Shown here piece by piece: positions 8,450 through 16,824 of a DNA stretch of 64,000 bases. The DNA is from Bacillus sp. ISL-37. GTDB taxonomy: Bacteria; Bacillota; Bacilli; Bacillales; Cytobacillaceae. Numbering within the stretch: position 1 is the first letter of the stretch; the number at the start of each line of letters is the position of its first letter. Made by a program: the position numbers and the translations under genes. The stretch is from the NCBI RefSeq assembly GCF_018613315.1, contig NZ_JAGGQL010000032.1, forward strand, positions 145,160 through 209,159, written 5' to 3'. The notes under the pieces were generated by a model that saw only the letters and a program-made list of their open reading frames with translations, ran no database searches and was not told where the DNA came from.

Positions 8450-9724
8450 ATGAAATTACAAACAACTTCAACACCACTTCAAACACCTTTCTATTATGGA
8501 TGGATGATTGTCTTTATCGGGGCATTGGGCGTATTTTTCTCTGGTCCTGGCCAGACATACTCCATTTCGGTATTTATCGACCACTATATCGCTGACTTCG
8601 GTTGGTCTAGGTCTCAAGTATCCGGCATTTATTCCGCGGCTACACTAGCAGCTGGATTAAGCATGTTCTTTGTAGGCAGATATATAGATCTATATGGTCA
8701 AAGAAAAATGTCTGTCATCATTGGAATTGCCCTAGCTCTTGCTTGTTTTTGGAACAGTCTTGTCTCAAATTTCATTATGTTATTCATTGGCTTTTTCTTT
8801 CTAAGGCTATTGGGCCAGGGATCTATGACCTTGATTCCCAATACCCTCGTTCCTCAATGGTTTATTGAAAAACGAGGTAAAGCACTTAGTCTAATGGCTA
8901 TTGGTGGATTTACAAGTTCCGCTGCTTTCCCACCTCTAAACACATGGTTAGTCTCCAATTGGGGCTGGAGTTTCTCATGGAAGCTTTGGGGAATATTACT
9001 GTTATTTATTTTTGTACCCCTAGCATTCTTTTTAATTCGCAATAAACCAGAAGATATTGGGATGCTTCCAGACGGTGAGGATCATAAAAAGCAAGCGCCT
9101 TCTGTTGGAGGACAACCAAAGAAGATATTAGAGATTAATTGGACTCTGCAGGAAGCAAAGAAAACAAGTGCTTTTTGGCTTTTGCTCGTATGTGTTAGTA
9201 TCCCAGCACTTGTGAATACAGGACTAACATTTCACTTGATATCAATCTTTAAAGAAAATGGACTTTCATCGGGCACCGCTGCAATAGTTTTGAGCCTCAT
9301 GGCAATTGTAGGATTCCCTATTTCATTAGCTGCCGGTTACATTTTAGACCGCGTAAAAGTGAACTATATTTTAGCAGGAATCTTTGCAGGTGAAATTATA
9401 TTTGTCGTTCTGCTTCTTTTTGTAAAGTCTTACTTCCTCGCCATCATTTTTGGGGTTATGTGGGGGATAAGTGGTGGATTCGAAAGAATTGCCTTAAATT
9501 ACGTCTGGCCAAGTTACTTTGGAAGATTAGCACTTGGAAGTATAAAAGGAAGCGCAATGACTGTCATGATACTTGGGTCAGCATTAGGACCACTCCCTTT
9601 CGGATTCGCCTATGACCTGTTTGGGGGATACGAGGAAATATTATTGCTAACCACCATCTTTCCTGTAATGGGAATAGCCTGTTCACTGCTTGCGAAGAAG
9701 CCTGTTAAGCAACAGGCGATGTAA
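8450..9724 (+). CDS. MFS transporter, oxalate/formate antiporter-like
   Basis: A 424-residue major facilitator superfamily permease with about 12 membrane segments in two halves, split by a hydrophilic loop near residues 195-235. The N-terminus (FYYGWMIVFIGALGVFFSGP) and the RLLGQGSMTLIPN segment resemble the OFA and monocarboxylate-type branch. The solute is unknown. The ATG follows GGAGG at about ten bases. It is monocistronic and ended by a strong hairpin. A catabolic or exchange role cannot be inferred from the neighbours. Confidence 0.82.
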   Translation: MKLQTTSTPLQTPFYYGWMIVFIGALGVFFSGPGQTYSISVFIDHYIADFGWSRSQVSGIYSAATLAAGLSMFFVGRYIDLYGQRKMSVIIGIALALACFWNSLVSNFIMLFIGFFFLRLLGQGSMTLIPNTLVPQWFIEKRGKALSLMAIGGFTSSAAFPPLNTWLVSNWGWSFSWKLWGILLLFIFVPLAFFLIRNKPEDIGMLPDGEDHKKQAPSVGGQPKKILEINWTLQEAKKTSAFWLLLVCVSIPALVNTGLTFHLISIFKENGLSSGTAAIVLSLMAIVGFPISLAAGYILDRVKVNYILAGIFAGEIIFVVLLLFVKSYFLAIIFGVMWGISGGFERIALNYVWPSYFGRLALGSIKGSAMTVMILGSALGPLPFGFAYDLFGGYEEILLLTTIFPVMGIACSLLAKKPVKQQAM

Positions 9725-9740
9725 AAGCCCATATCAAACA

Positions 9741-9768
9741 TAAGCTTGAGGAAGTATCCTCAAGCTTA
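9741..9768 (+). terminator. Terminator after the MFS gene
   Basis: A perfect 12-bp stem with an AGTA loop begins 16 bases after the stop. The following run is T-rich but not pure T, so strength is uncertain. Confidence 0.7.
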
Positions 9769-9868
9769 TTAGTTATAATTAAATTAAATAAAGTACCCCA
9801 TTAAAAGTTTCAATTGGTATACACCCATTATTAATAACTGTTTTAGGCGTATTTATTAAAGTAAACTC

Positions 9869-9888
9869 TTTAGACAGCTAACATTGAT
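9869..9888. repeat. Left inverted repeat flanking the TniQ gene
   Basis: TTTAGACA, three bases, then AACATTGAT. The reverse complement of the same two blocks, with five bases between, lies at 11860-11881 on the other side of the gene. The pair match 19 of 20 bases if a two-base gap is allowed. Confidence 0.55.
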
Positions 9889-9945
9889 TCCAACATTGCT
9901 TGCTCACTTTCTTATTGGACTCTTAAGATTATAGATGACTTACCA

Positions 9946-11832
9946 TTAGATAGATTCTCTAGATTTTCTTTCATTTTTCATTATAATTTCAGATATTGTT
10001 CTTCTCTCAAACAGGTATTTTCTTACACCATCGACCTTTGGTTCCAAAATAGGATAAATACCATTTCGTCTTAAATTGATTAAAGTAGGCTTAAAAGCAA
10101 GTGAAAATTCTTTTGGTATGCCTTTTAAATCTACATATTTTTTTCGAAAGGTCTGAATATCTTTAAAATGAAATCTGTATCCATTAAAACAATCATCTTT
10201 TTTTAAAAGCCCGTTTTCAACTAACATTTTAATATTCTCTTCTCTATAATGTAATAATTTGGCGGCTTGTCTCAAAGATAAATACACCTGATTTTTTTTA
10301 ACCACAAGAGTAGCATATTCTTTAATCTCCTCTTTACTATATAAGTAACTCTTAATGCCTTCCATGTTTTTATTTTTACCACGCGGTATAATACTTTCGT
10401 TCAAAATATTCATAATGAAATTACCATAACTATACCCTTTTACAAATGAATTAATTAATTTAGTTGATTGTTCTGCCGTAATCAGATTATGATTCTCAAA
10501 TGAAAGCATTTTAGCTTCTAGTTGCTGTATTAGTTGGTTTAACCTTATAGGATTAAAAAACCTTTTAACAGCTCCATTTCTTCTTGGTATCTCAATATAT
10601 TCCAGTAAATTTACGTTTAAAAGGCCATTTAGTGCTTTTTCACCAACATTTAAATAATTCCGTGTTTGCTTAATTGTTAACCAATTTTTCATTTTCCAAT
10701 TTAATGATTCTATACTGTCATAGTTAACAAATGTTAAAACAAAGGAACCTGAATTTTTAATAAAACCTGTTAAAGTATTAACCTTAACTAATTCTTGAAT
10801 AGTAGATAATTTTAGACCAAGATAATCTGCAGCTTCTGAACCAGTTAAATAACTATGTATTATCTCATCTTTTTCAAAAATTCTATTAAAGTTATGGGAT
10901 ATATAATTTTCACGGTTTATTAGAATGTAGTTTTTATATGCCCTTAATAGAAAGTCAAATTCTTTATAATTCTTTGTTATTGTACGGTGAAAACTTCCGA
11001 ATTCCCGGGAAACTCCATTACCATTTTCCACTTTTATATTATTAAGAAAAGCATAAAAGTTATTGGGCCAGTTCATAAAAAGCATATATGAGTTTTTAAC
11101 TAAATCATTAACGTCTTCAGTATCAAGAGATTTGTAGGGTAATTTACTACCCCGAATTGTAGTAGTTGAGAGTTTTAATGCAAAAAGATTTATGAGGCGA
11201 AAAATATCATTAATTTCAAGATCTGTAAGAGGACTATCTTCATGGAGAGGACTGCTATAACTGTTGTTTATTTGTTCTATTTTCAACCTAATAAATGCCG
11301 CAAATTTAGAGGAAAGCTCATCGGAACTGGTGGGTATACATTTACGTAAATCAAAAGAGCAGCGGCAGGTAAAAAGATCAGACCTGTCCCAATTTATATT
11401 TTTATTACAATTTGGACATTTAGCAATAAGCAAGCAATTATGTTCTGGGCATACAGTAATAAAAATGAGTTCCCAAAAATTCTCGTAATAACCTTTTTCT
11501 TTTAAACAGATAGGACATATTTTACATATATGCGAATGGATGAAAACATTTGATAGGCTATTGTTTCCATTGTCTACCCAAAAACAAAGATTCTTCAAAT
11601 TATTTATACTAAGACTTGTTATTTTACTTAAAACATTCAATGTTTCTATTGCTGGAAGGAAAACATTAGTATGTTTACTTTTATTAAAATCCTTTCCCAT
11701 TAGCTCATATATCCATCTAGGTGTTTCATACATGTTTAAATGTGTCAGTCTTAAAATATATCCTCTTAAACTTTCATTTGATTTTGGCGGGGTAGACTTT
11801 ACTAATTGGGGGGAGACAGTAATTAAATCCAT
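9946..11832 (-). CDS. Orphan TniQ/TnsD-like protein with putative C-terminal HTH modules
   Basis: A 628-residue protein. Residues 10-40 (SNESLRGYILRLTHLNMYE) and the zinc-binding segment CPICLKEKG...VCPEHNCLL...CPNC near 105-145 match the N-terminal domain of TniQ/TnsD, which select target sites for Tn7-like transposons. The C-terminal half holds about four excisionase-like helix-turn-helix stretches (YLTGSEAADYLGLKLSTIQ, WLTIKQTRNYLNVGEKAL, a weaker one near 440, and VYLSLRQAAKLLHYREENI). GAGGTGG precedes the ATG. No TnsA, TnsB or TnsC homolog is nearby. Base composition is markedly AT-rich compared with minJ and ctpB, suggesting transfer. It may be a transposon remnant or a domesticated DNA-binding protein. 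Confidence 0.8.
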   Translation of the reverse strand: MDLITVSPQLVKSTPPKSNESLRGYILRLTHLNMYETPRWIYELMGKDFNKSKHTNVFLPAIETLNVLSKITSLSINNLKNLCFWVDNGNNSLSNVFIHSHICKICPICLKEKGYYENFWELIFITVCPEHNCLLIAKCPNCNKNINWDRSDLFTCRCSFDLRKCIPTSSDELSSKFAAFIRLKIEQINNSYSSPLHEDSPLTDLEINDIFRLINLFALKLSTTTIRGSKLPYKSLDTEDVNDLVKNSYMLFMNWPNNFYAFLNNIKVENGNGVSREFGSFHRTITKNYKEFDFLLRAYKNYILINRENYISHNFNRIFEKDEIIHSYLTGSEAADYLGLKLSTIQELVKVNTLTGFIKNSGSFVLTFVNYDSIESLNWKMKNWLTIKQTRNYLNVGEKALNGLLNVNLLEYIEIPRRNGAVKRFFNPIRLNQLIQQLEAKMLSFENHNLITAEQSTKLINSFVKGYSYGNFIMNILNESIIPRGKNKNMEGIKSYLYSKEEIKEYATLVVKKNQVYLSLRQAAKLLHYREENIKMLVENGLLKKDDCFNGYRFHFKDIQTFRKKYVDLKGIPKEFSLAFKPTLINLRRNGIYPILEPKVDGVRKYLFERRTISEIIMKNERKSRESI

Positions 11833-11859
11833 TATTCCACCTCATTAAATAATTGTTAT

Positions 11860-11881
11860 ATCAATGTTTGCTTTGTCTAAA
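11860..11881. repeat. Right inverted repeat flanking the TniQ gene
   Basis: ATCAATGTT, five bases, TGTCTAAA: the inverted counterpart of 9869-9888. It lies 28 bases upstream of the TniQ start codon, so it could also contain promoter or operator sequence for that gene. Confidence 0.55.
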
Positions 11882-11897
11882 AGGTTCAAAGTATATT

Positions 11898-11934
11898 AAA
11901 ACCTCCGAAAGTGGAAAAATTCTTCGGAGGTTTT
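11898..11934. terminator. Bidirectional terminator between TniQ gene and minJ
   Basis: A perfect 12-bp stem (11898-11909 with 11923-11934) ending in AAAA and TTTT. It probably terminates minJ transcription on the minus strand beyond the repeat array. Confidence 0.7.
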
Positions 11935-11971
11935 GGGTATGGGATGAAAACTATTTAAATTGGTTGGTTAG

Positions 11972-12074
11972 TCCGTTTTTTTCGGGAGTAATAACTAGTT
12001 TAATTTTGATTTTTATTCCGCATTTTTTTGCTCGTAATCCGGTCTTTTTTGAACGAAATCCGCCTTTTTACGTT
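11972..12074. repeat. 21-bp periodic array with TCCG core (array 3)
   Basis: TCCG followed by a T-rich run recurs at 12017, 12038 and 12059, exactly 21 bp apart, with a further copy at 11972. The unit is roughly TCCGCNTTTTTTGNNCGNAA. The array lies immediately 3-prime of minJ. It has the same period as the two ATCACTACG arrays but a different core. Confidence 0.6.
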
Positions 12075-12082
12075 GTTTTACA

Positions 12083-13276
12083 TTAAACAACTGCACTGTC
12101 CCACTTCTTCTCATCCAGAACAAAAAGGATGCCCAGTTCGTGGTGATCGCCTTCATACAGCGCCCTTTGCACAAAGCGGATCTGCCCGTTTGTATCAAGG
12201 ACTTCAAGCTTGCAATGCGCCCTGTTTCGTGACAGAGCCTCGTAGAATGTTTGTTCATCACGGACATTCGTGCCGTTGACCTTTGTGACAAGCTCACCTA
12301 CACCAAGCGCCATTTTATCGGCCGGGGATTCAGGCAAAATACCAAGAATCATCACGCCATGGTTCTTTTTCGAAAAATAGAACGGCATGTTCTCCCCCTG
12401 TATCCGCTGCATGAGCGTCAAGGCTTCTCGGCCGATGATGGCAATCGCTACAGCAGCAATCGACGCAATCGGGTACCAGTAGCCGGCCGCGGCAATCAGC
12501 GTGATTAGAATGCCAAGACCAAGCACGCGGCTGCCGAGCTGACGGACAGCTTCTTTTGGCAGCATCCCCTGGACTTGCTGATGCAATCCAATCGCAAATG
12601 GAACAAGAATTAGTGAATATGTATTCTCTCCAAGTGTGAACACAGGCCACCACTCGAATGGCATTGACAGAATGTTGCCCGGAATGAGCATGAATGCCGG
12701 AACGATCCAGAGGCGTTTTACCTCGTGGACACCAACCGTCTGGCCACGCTTACTCTTGATCAATTTAGGAGAAGTTCCCTTTTTTCCATTTCTTAAAATA
12801 AGGAAGCCCTCGCCAATCGTTAAAAATGCTAACAAAATCGCAATCGATGGATAGATTTTTTCATCAAGACTTGAAAATAAGTCTCCGACTAACGGAAGGT
12901 CTATTTCTTTTCCCGAAAGGAAGATCAGCGCGAAAAACGCTGCGCCGACAGTATAAGCGGGCGTAAGCAGCCTGACTTTTGTTAATAGACTCAATAGCAG
13001 CGTAGCCGTGGCAACTAAAACAATTGCTTCGAATGGAATCGCGATGCCCGCCGCAAGGGTTATGACTGAGATCGCCAGTCCGACCAGCAAACCCAGCGGA
13101 AACAGCTGTCTGAGCTCAAAATACGCATCGTTCGCCCTCACCGTAAAGTTCTTCCGCTCCCGCTTCACGCGCGAAACACCAAGGACAGCCGCCAAAAATA
13201 TAGAATAATAGAACACAGGGTGAAGCAGAAGCCTGCCCGTCCCTTTCAAAAGTTCAATGAACCAATCCTGTGCCAC
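12083..13276 (-). CDS. minJ: MinJ-like cell division topological determinant, PDZ domain
   Basis: A membrane protein of 397 residues from the preferred start, the length known for B. subtilis MinJ. About six to eight membrane segments are followed by a C-terminal PDZ domain near residues 305-390 (ILPESPADKMALGVGELVTKVNGT). MinJ bridges DivIVA and MinD and keeps division at mid-cell. GTG at 13276 gives MAQDWFIELLKGTGRLLLHP, which lines up with the known N-terminus; an ATG at 13297 adds seven residues without a convincing ribosome binding site. It lies downstream of ctpB as in B. subtilis, here separated by a 21-bp repeat array. Confidence 0.85.
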   Translation of the reverse strand: MAQDWFIELLKGTGRLLLHPVFYYSIFLAAVLGVSRVKRERKNFTVRANDAYFELRQLFPLGLLVGLAISVITLAAGIAIPFEAIVLVATATLLLSLLTKVRLLTPAYTVGAAFFALIFLSGKEIDLPLVGDLFSSLDEKIYPSIAILLAFLTIGEGFLILRNGKKGTSPKLIKSKRGQTVGVHEVKRLWIVPAFMLIPGNILSMPFEWWPVFTLGENTYSLILVPFAIGLHQQVQGMLPKEAVRQLGSRVLGLGILITLIAAAGYWYPIASIAAVAIAIIGREALTLMQRIQGENMPFYFSKKNHGVMILGILPESPADKMALGVGELVTKVNGTNVRDEQTFYEALSRNRAHCKLEVLDTNGQIRFVQRALYEGDHHELGILFVLDEKKWDSAVV

Positions 13277-13472
13277 CCCTATGTCACCAGCCTTCATAGA
13301 TTACATGATATTAAGCTTATTCTATCAAATCTACAGGGTAAAACCTATTAATAGTTGTGGAATATTGGTGGGATTTTTTTCTAGAGTAGGAGTAGACATT
13401 AAATACTTAGTGAAATTCGAAAAAGAAGCATCAATAGAACTCTTTATTCTTCTTTTATACTGATCAGGATCC

Positions 13473-13673
13473 AAATCACTACGGAATTACCAAAAATCAC
13501 TACGTTTGTAAGTAATCACTACGATATCTCGAATAATCACTACGATTTTCCAACTAATCACTACGGAATCTCAAATAATCACTACGGTTTTCCAACTAAT
13601 CACTACGGAATCTCAAATAATCACTACGGTTTTCCAACTAATCACTACGGTTTTTGCTGTAATCACTACTTTT
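13473..13673. repeat. Ten-copy 21-bp tandem array, core ATCACTACG (array 1)
   Basis: ATCACTACG begins at 13475, 13496, 13515, 13536, 13557, 13578, 13599, 13620, 13641 and, as ATCACTACT, 13662. All steps are 21 bp except one of 19. The 12-bp linkers alternate between GAATCTCAAATA and GTTTTCCAACTA, giving a 42-bp higher-order repeat. It lies between minJ and the ctpB terminator. No gene explains it. Confidence 0.9.
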
Positions 13674-13695
13674 TCCAAAGCAATGTAAAAAATAA

Positions 13696-13720
13696 CGCCG
13701 TACCAATTTTTGGTACGGCG
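13696..13720 (-). terminator. Terminator of ctpB
   Basis: Ten-bp perfect stem CGCCGTACCA with TGGTACGGCG and a five-base loop, 11 bases after the ctpB stop and followed on the minus strand by TTATTTTTT. Confidence 0.85.
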
Positions 13721-13730
13721 GATTAGGTAT

Positions 13731-15182
13731 CTATTTCGCCAGCAGTCTCAACGCGGTCTGCAGCTGAAGGTCGTTTTCTTCTTGTTTCATTGCTTCTCTT
13801 GCCGCATCCTCGAGTGCGGAGGCTGTTTTTGCATCAATCACACCTGTAACGGTCATGTCGTTTTTCCGCTGGAATGCTTTGACGGCAATTTCAGTCATTC
13901 CGCTAAAGTAGCCATCCGTACGTCCCGGCTCAAATCCGAGTCCCGCCAGGATTTCCTGGGCATTTTTCACTTGCTCATTATTCATATCCAGCTTGAGCGG
14001 TTTATCGGCCTGGATTGGATGAGTATCATAGAGCGCCGGCTGATTGACTTCGACGGTTGGCTCAATACCTTTTTTATGGGTCCAGTTGCCGTCAGGCGTC
14101 AGCCATTTAAACAGAGTCAGCTTGATATTGCTGCCATCTCCCATCGGCACAGCCTGCTGGACTGTCCCCTTGCCGAAGGTCTTCTCGCCAATGACCTGAT
14201 AGCCTCCTGCTTCTTTCAAGGCACCGGCCAAAATTTCAGAAGCTGATGCACTGCCATCGTCTGTCATCACAGCGATCGGATAATTTTTCGCTTTTTCCAG
14301 ATTGGAGAAATAACGAGTCTTATCGCCGTTTCGCTCTTCAATTTGATAGAGCGGCTTCTCCTTCGAAATCAATTCTCGTAAAATTTCCTCTACACTGGAG
14401 AGCAGTCCCCCTGGGTTGCCGCGTACATCTATCAGCAACGCATCCATTCCTGCTTTTTCAAAAGCCTTAAGCTCCTTGTTGAACTCTTTGGAGGTATCTT
14501 CTGAGAATGAGGTAATCTCCATGTAACCAATCTTTTCGCCGTTCACCTTTTTCATGTCAGCATGGACGGTGATTTGCGGGATTTCGTCTCGAATCACTTT
14601 TACCTTCAGCGGATCCTTCAAGCCCTTGCGCTCGATTTCCAAAACTACGGGTGTCCCTTTTTTGCCGCGGATTTTCAAAGTTGCTTCATATAAATCCAGC
14701 CCCACGATACTTTCGCCATCGACCTTCAAAATCTGATCATTTGGCTTTAAGCCAGCTTTTTCCGCCGGGGAATTTTTAAAAGGAGAAACAATCACGATTT
14801 TTCCATCGACTGTACTGACCTCGGCCCCAATTCCTTCAAAAGACGACTCCAGCGTCTCATTGAATTGTTTGGCCGTCTCCTTGTCCATATAGACGGAATA
14901 CGGATCCTCCAGGGTTGAGAGCATTCCCTGGATCGCCCCTTCAATCAACTCTTCTTGTTCAACCTTTTCTACGTAACTGTTAAAAATCAAACTGTATGCC
15001 TGCTCGACTTTTTCGAGACTGCTTGCATCGCCTGCCTGTGCACCTCCATGATCCTTCAGGGGCACAATCTGGCGTTCCAGAACACCCGCCTTGCTTTCGT
15101 ACCATTGCATGCCAGCGTATGTACTCCCTGCACCTGTAAGCAGCGAGCCCGCCATCAAAAAGGCAATCCACTTGCGTTCCAT
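13731..15182 (-). CDS. ctpB: S41 family carboxy-terminal processing peptidase CtpB
   Basis: A 483-residue secreted or membrane-anchored serine protease. A signal anchor (WIAFLMAGSLLTGAGSTYAG) is followed by a PDZ domain near 95-170, the S41 core with catalytic Ser in DDGSASASEI and Lys in GEKTFGKGT, and a C-terminal peptidoglycan-binding module near 415-470. In B. subtilis CtpB cleaves SpoIVFA and triggers sigma-K activation during sporulation. The ATG at 15182 follows GGAGGAG at seven bases. Located downstream of ftsEX and an M23 hydrolase, the conserved Bacillus order. Confidence 0.93.
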   Translation of the reverse strand: MERKWIAFLMAGSLLTGAGSTYAGMQWYESKAGVLERQIVPLKDHGGAQAGDASSLEKVEQAYSLIFNSYVEKVEQEELIEGAIQGMLSTLEDPYSVYMDKETAKQFNETLESSFEGIGAEVSTVDGKIVIVSPFKNSPAEKAGLKPNDQILKVDGESIVGLDLYEATLKIRGKKGTPVVLEIERKGLKDPLKVKVIRDEIPQITVHADMKKVNGEKIGYMEITSFSEDTSKEFNKELKAFEKAGMDALLIDVRGNPGGLLSSVEEILRELISKEKPLYQIEERNGDKTRYFSNLEKAKNYPIAVMTDDGSASASEILAGALKEAGGYQVIGEKTFGKGTVQQAVPMGDGSNIKLTLFKWLTPDGNWTHKKGIEPTVEVNQPALYDTHPIQADKPLKLDMNNEQVKNAQEILAGLGFEPGRTDGYFSGMTEIAVKAFQRKNDMTVTGVIDAKTASALEDAAREAMKQEENDLQLQTALRLLAK

Positions 15183-15352
15183 TGCCAAACTCCTCCCTGT
15201 TTACCGCATCAACTGCTCCTCTGCCGTAAAAATTTCTATGATTCCCATTATATGACGAGGAGGGACAGGGTATGAAGGATTAATTTTGGAGCAAACTTCC
15301 ATATGGATATAATTTACAAGTTTCTGAAACTTTTAATCGGGAAAACAAAAAA

Positions 15353-15374
15353 GGAAGAGACTTGTGTCTCTTCC
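15353..15374 (-). terminator. Terminator of the M23 hydrolase gene
   Basis: Nine-bp stem GGAAGAGAC with GTCTCTTCC and a four-base loop, followed on the minus strand by six T residues. Confidence 0.85.
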
Positions 15375-15383
15375 AGAAATATT

Positions 15384-16706
15384 TTACCAATATGCAGCTG
15401 GATTAACAGCGTTTGATTTAGATGCGTTCCAAGATCCTTTGTGAAGTTCAAAGTGCAAGTGCTGGCCATAAGATTGTCCAGTGTTGCCCATTGTGCCAAT
15501 TCTTTGGCCTCTGGCAACAAATGCGCCATCGCTAACACTTCGGTTGCTCATATGTGCATAAACGGTTGTCCAAGTTTGACCGTTGATTGAGTGGGCAACA
15601 AAAATAGCATTTCCGTAGCTAGAAGAGTAGTAGGAACGAATGACAACTCCGTCTGCTGCTGCATAAATCGGAACATTTCCTCCGCGATTGGCAATATCCA
15701 CTCCGGCATGGTATGAGCCCCAACGAGCTCCAAGCCCTGAAGTAATGCGCCCACTTGCCGGCATTATAATCATGCCACCTGAGGAAGGTGCTGATACGGC
15801 TGCTGGTTCAGGATCTGGAGTTGGAGTTGAATTGCCTCCACTGCTTTTACTAGCCGCCGCCGCCGCCGCTGCCTCAGCTTTTCTTTTTCTCTCAAGTTCT
15901 GCCTGTCTTGCTCTTTCGGCTTCACGTTCTTGCGCCAGCTTAATAGCCTGAGCCATTGCTGCTTCCTGTGCAGCCAAGACATCTGCAGCTTCTGCCAAAT
16001 CAAGCTTTTCCGCATGCATTTGCTCTTCTTCATGCTTAAGAGTGCTCATAAGCTTATTCTTCTCTTTAATCTGGCTGTTCAGTTGTACTTTTAAAACCTC
16101 AAGATCTTTCTTCATGTCTTTTAAGCTGTTAAGCTTAGTTTCCACCTGTTGTTGTTTCGTTTCAAGGTCTTGCTTATCCTTTTTGTGCTGCTCAAGGATA
16201 TCCTTATCGGCCTGAACGATTGTCGTTACCGCACTAACTCGGTCAACGAAGTCGCTGAAACTCTGCGCCCCAAGCAATACATCAATATAGTTTACTGTTC
16301 CTCCGTTTTCCTGGAAAGAACGGGCCTTATCTTTAAGCAATTCATTGCGTTTTTCGATACGCTTCTTCAATTCTGCGATTTCTACTTCTAATATTTCAAT
16401 CTCTTCAGTTGTCTGCGCAATTTCCTTGTTCTTTGCTTCGATTTTCTGTTCGGCATCATTTACGGCAAAATCAAGCTTCTTGATTTGATCATTCAATACC
16501 TGCTGCTCGTTTTGAAGTTCACCGATTTTAGAATTCTTCTCATTTATTTCCTCATTGATGCCTGAACGTTTATTTTTCAATTCATTCTTTTCTTTTTGCA
16601 TTTCAGTAATGCTGTTCGCTGTTACTTGATCTACGGATAATGGGCTTAGCAAAGAACCCAGGCTTAAAGTACTGACTATTGCTAGTGAGAGTATCTGCTT
16701 TTTCAC
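15384..16706 (-). CDS. Secreted murein hydrolase/activator: coiled coil plus M23 (LytM) domain
   Basis: A 440-residue exported protein. A signal peptide with a likely cleavage after VTANS precedes a long coiled coil (residues 35-260), an Ala/Arg/Glu-rich linker, a Ser-Pro spacer and a C-terminal M23 endopeptidase domain. Zinc ligands are visible in HAGVDI and GQHLHFELH. The coiled coil resembles CwlO and PcsB, the extracellular partners of FtsEX, and the gene lies directly after ftsX, so activation by FtsEX is a sound inference. In B. subtilis CwlO ends in NlpC/P60 rather than M23. GTG start with GAGGGG upstream. Confidence 0.88.
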   Translation of the reverse strand: MKKQILSLAIVSTLSLGSLLSPLSVDQVTANSITEMQKEKNELKNKRSGINEEINEKNSKIGELQNEQQVLNDQIKKLDFAVNDAEQKIEAKNKEIAQTTEEIEILEVEIAELKKRIEKRNELLKDKARSFQENGGTVNYIDVLLGAQSFSDFVDRVSAVTTIVQADKDILEQHKKDKQDLETKQQQVETKLNSLKDMKKDLEVLKVQLNSQIKEKNKLMSTLKHEEEQMHAEKLDLAEAADVLAAQEAAMAQAIKLAQEREAERARQAELERKRKAEAAAAAAASKSSGGNSTPTPDPEPAAVSAPSSGGMIIMPASGRITSGLGARWGSYHAGVDIANRGGNVPIYAAADGVVIRSYYSSSYGNAIFVAHSINGQTWTTVYAHMSNRSVSDGAFVARGQRIGTMGNTGQSYGQHLHFELHKGSWNASKSNAVNPAAYW

Positions 16707-16824
16707 TAGATCTGTTCCCCTCTCTTACTCATGATAGTTTCGTAACTTTGTCTTTCTATCTATCGTCTATTGGCTATGTAGTGTTTAGGGTGAATTTCCG
16801 GTAATATCCGGAAATTCACCTTCG

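Noticed and set aside
9946..11832. A complete Tn7-like transposon
   Set aside because: No TnsA, TnsB, TnsC or cargo is present between the inverted repeats; only the TniQ-like gene is there.
13473..13673. CRISPR array at the ATCACTACG repeats
   Set aside because: The constant part is only 9 bp and the 12-bp linkers are themselves repeated in alternation, unlike unique spacers of about 30 bp. No cas genes are nearby.
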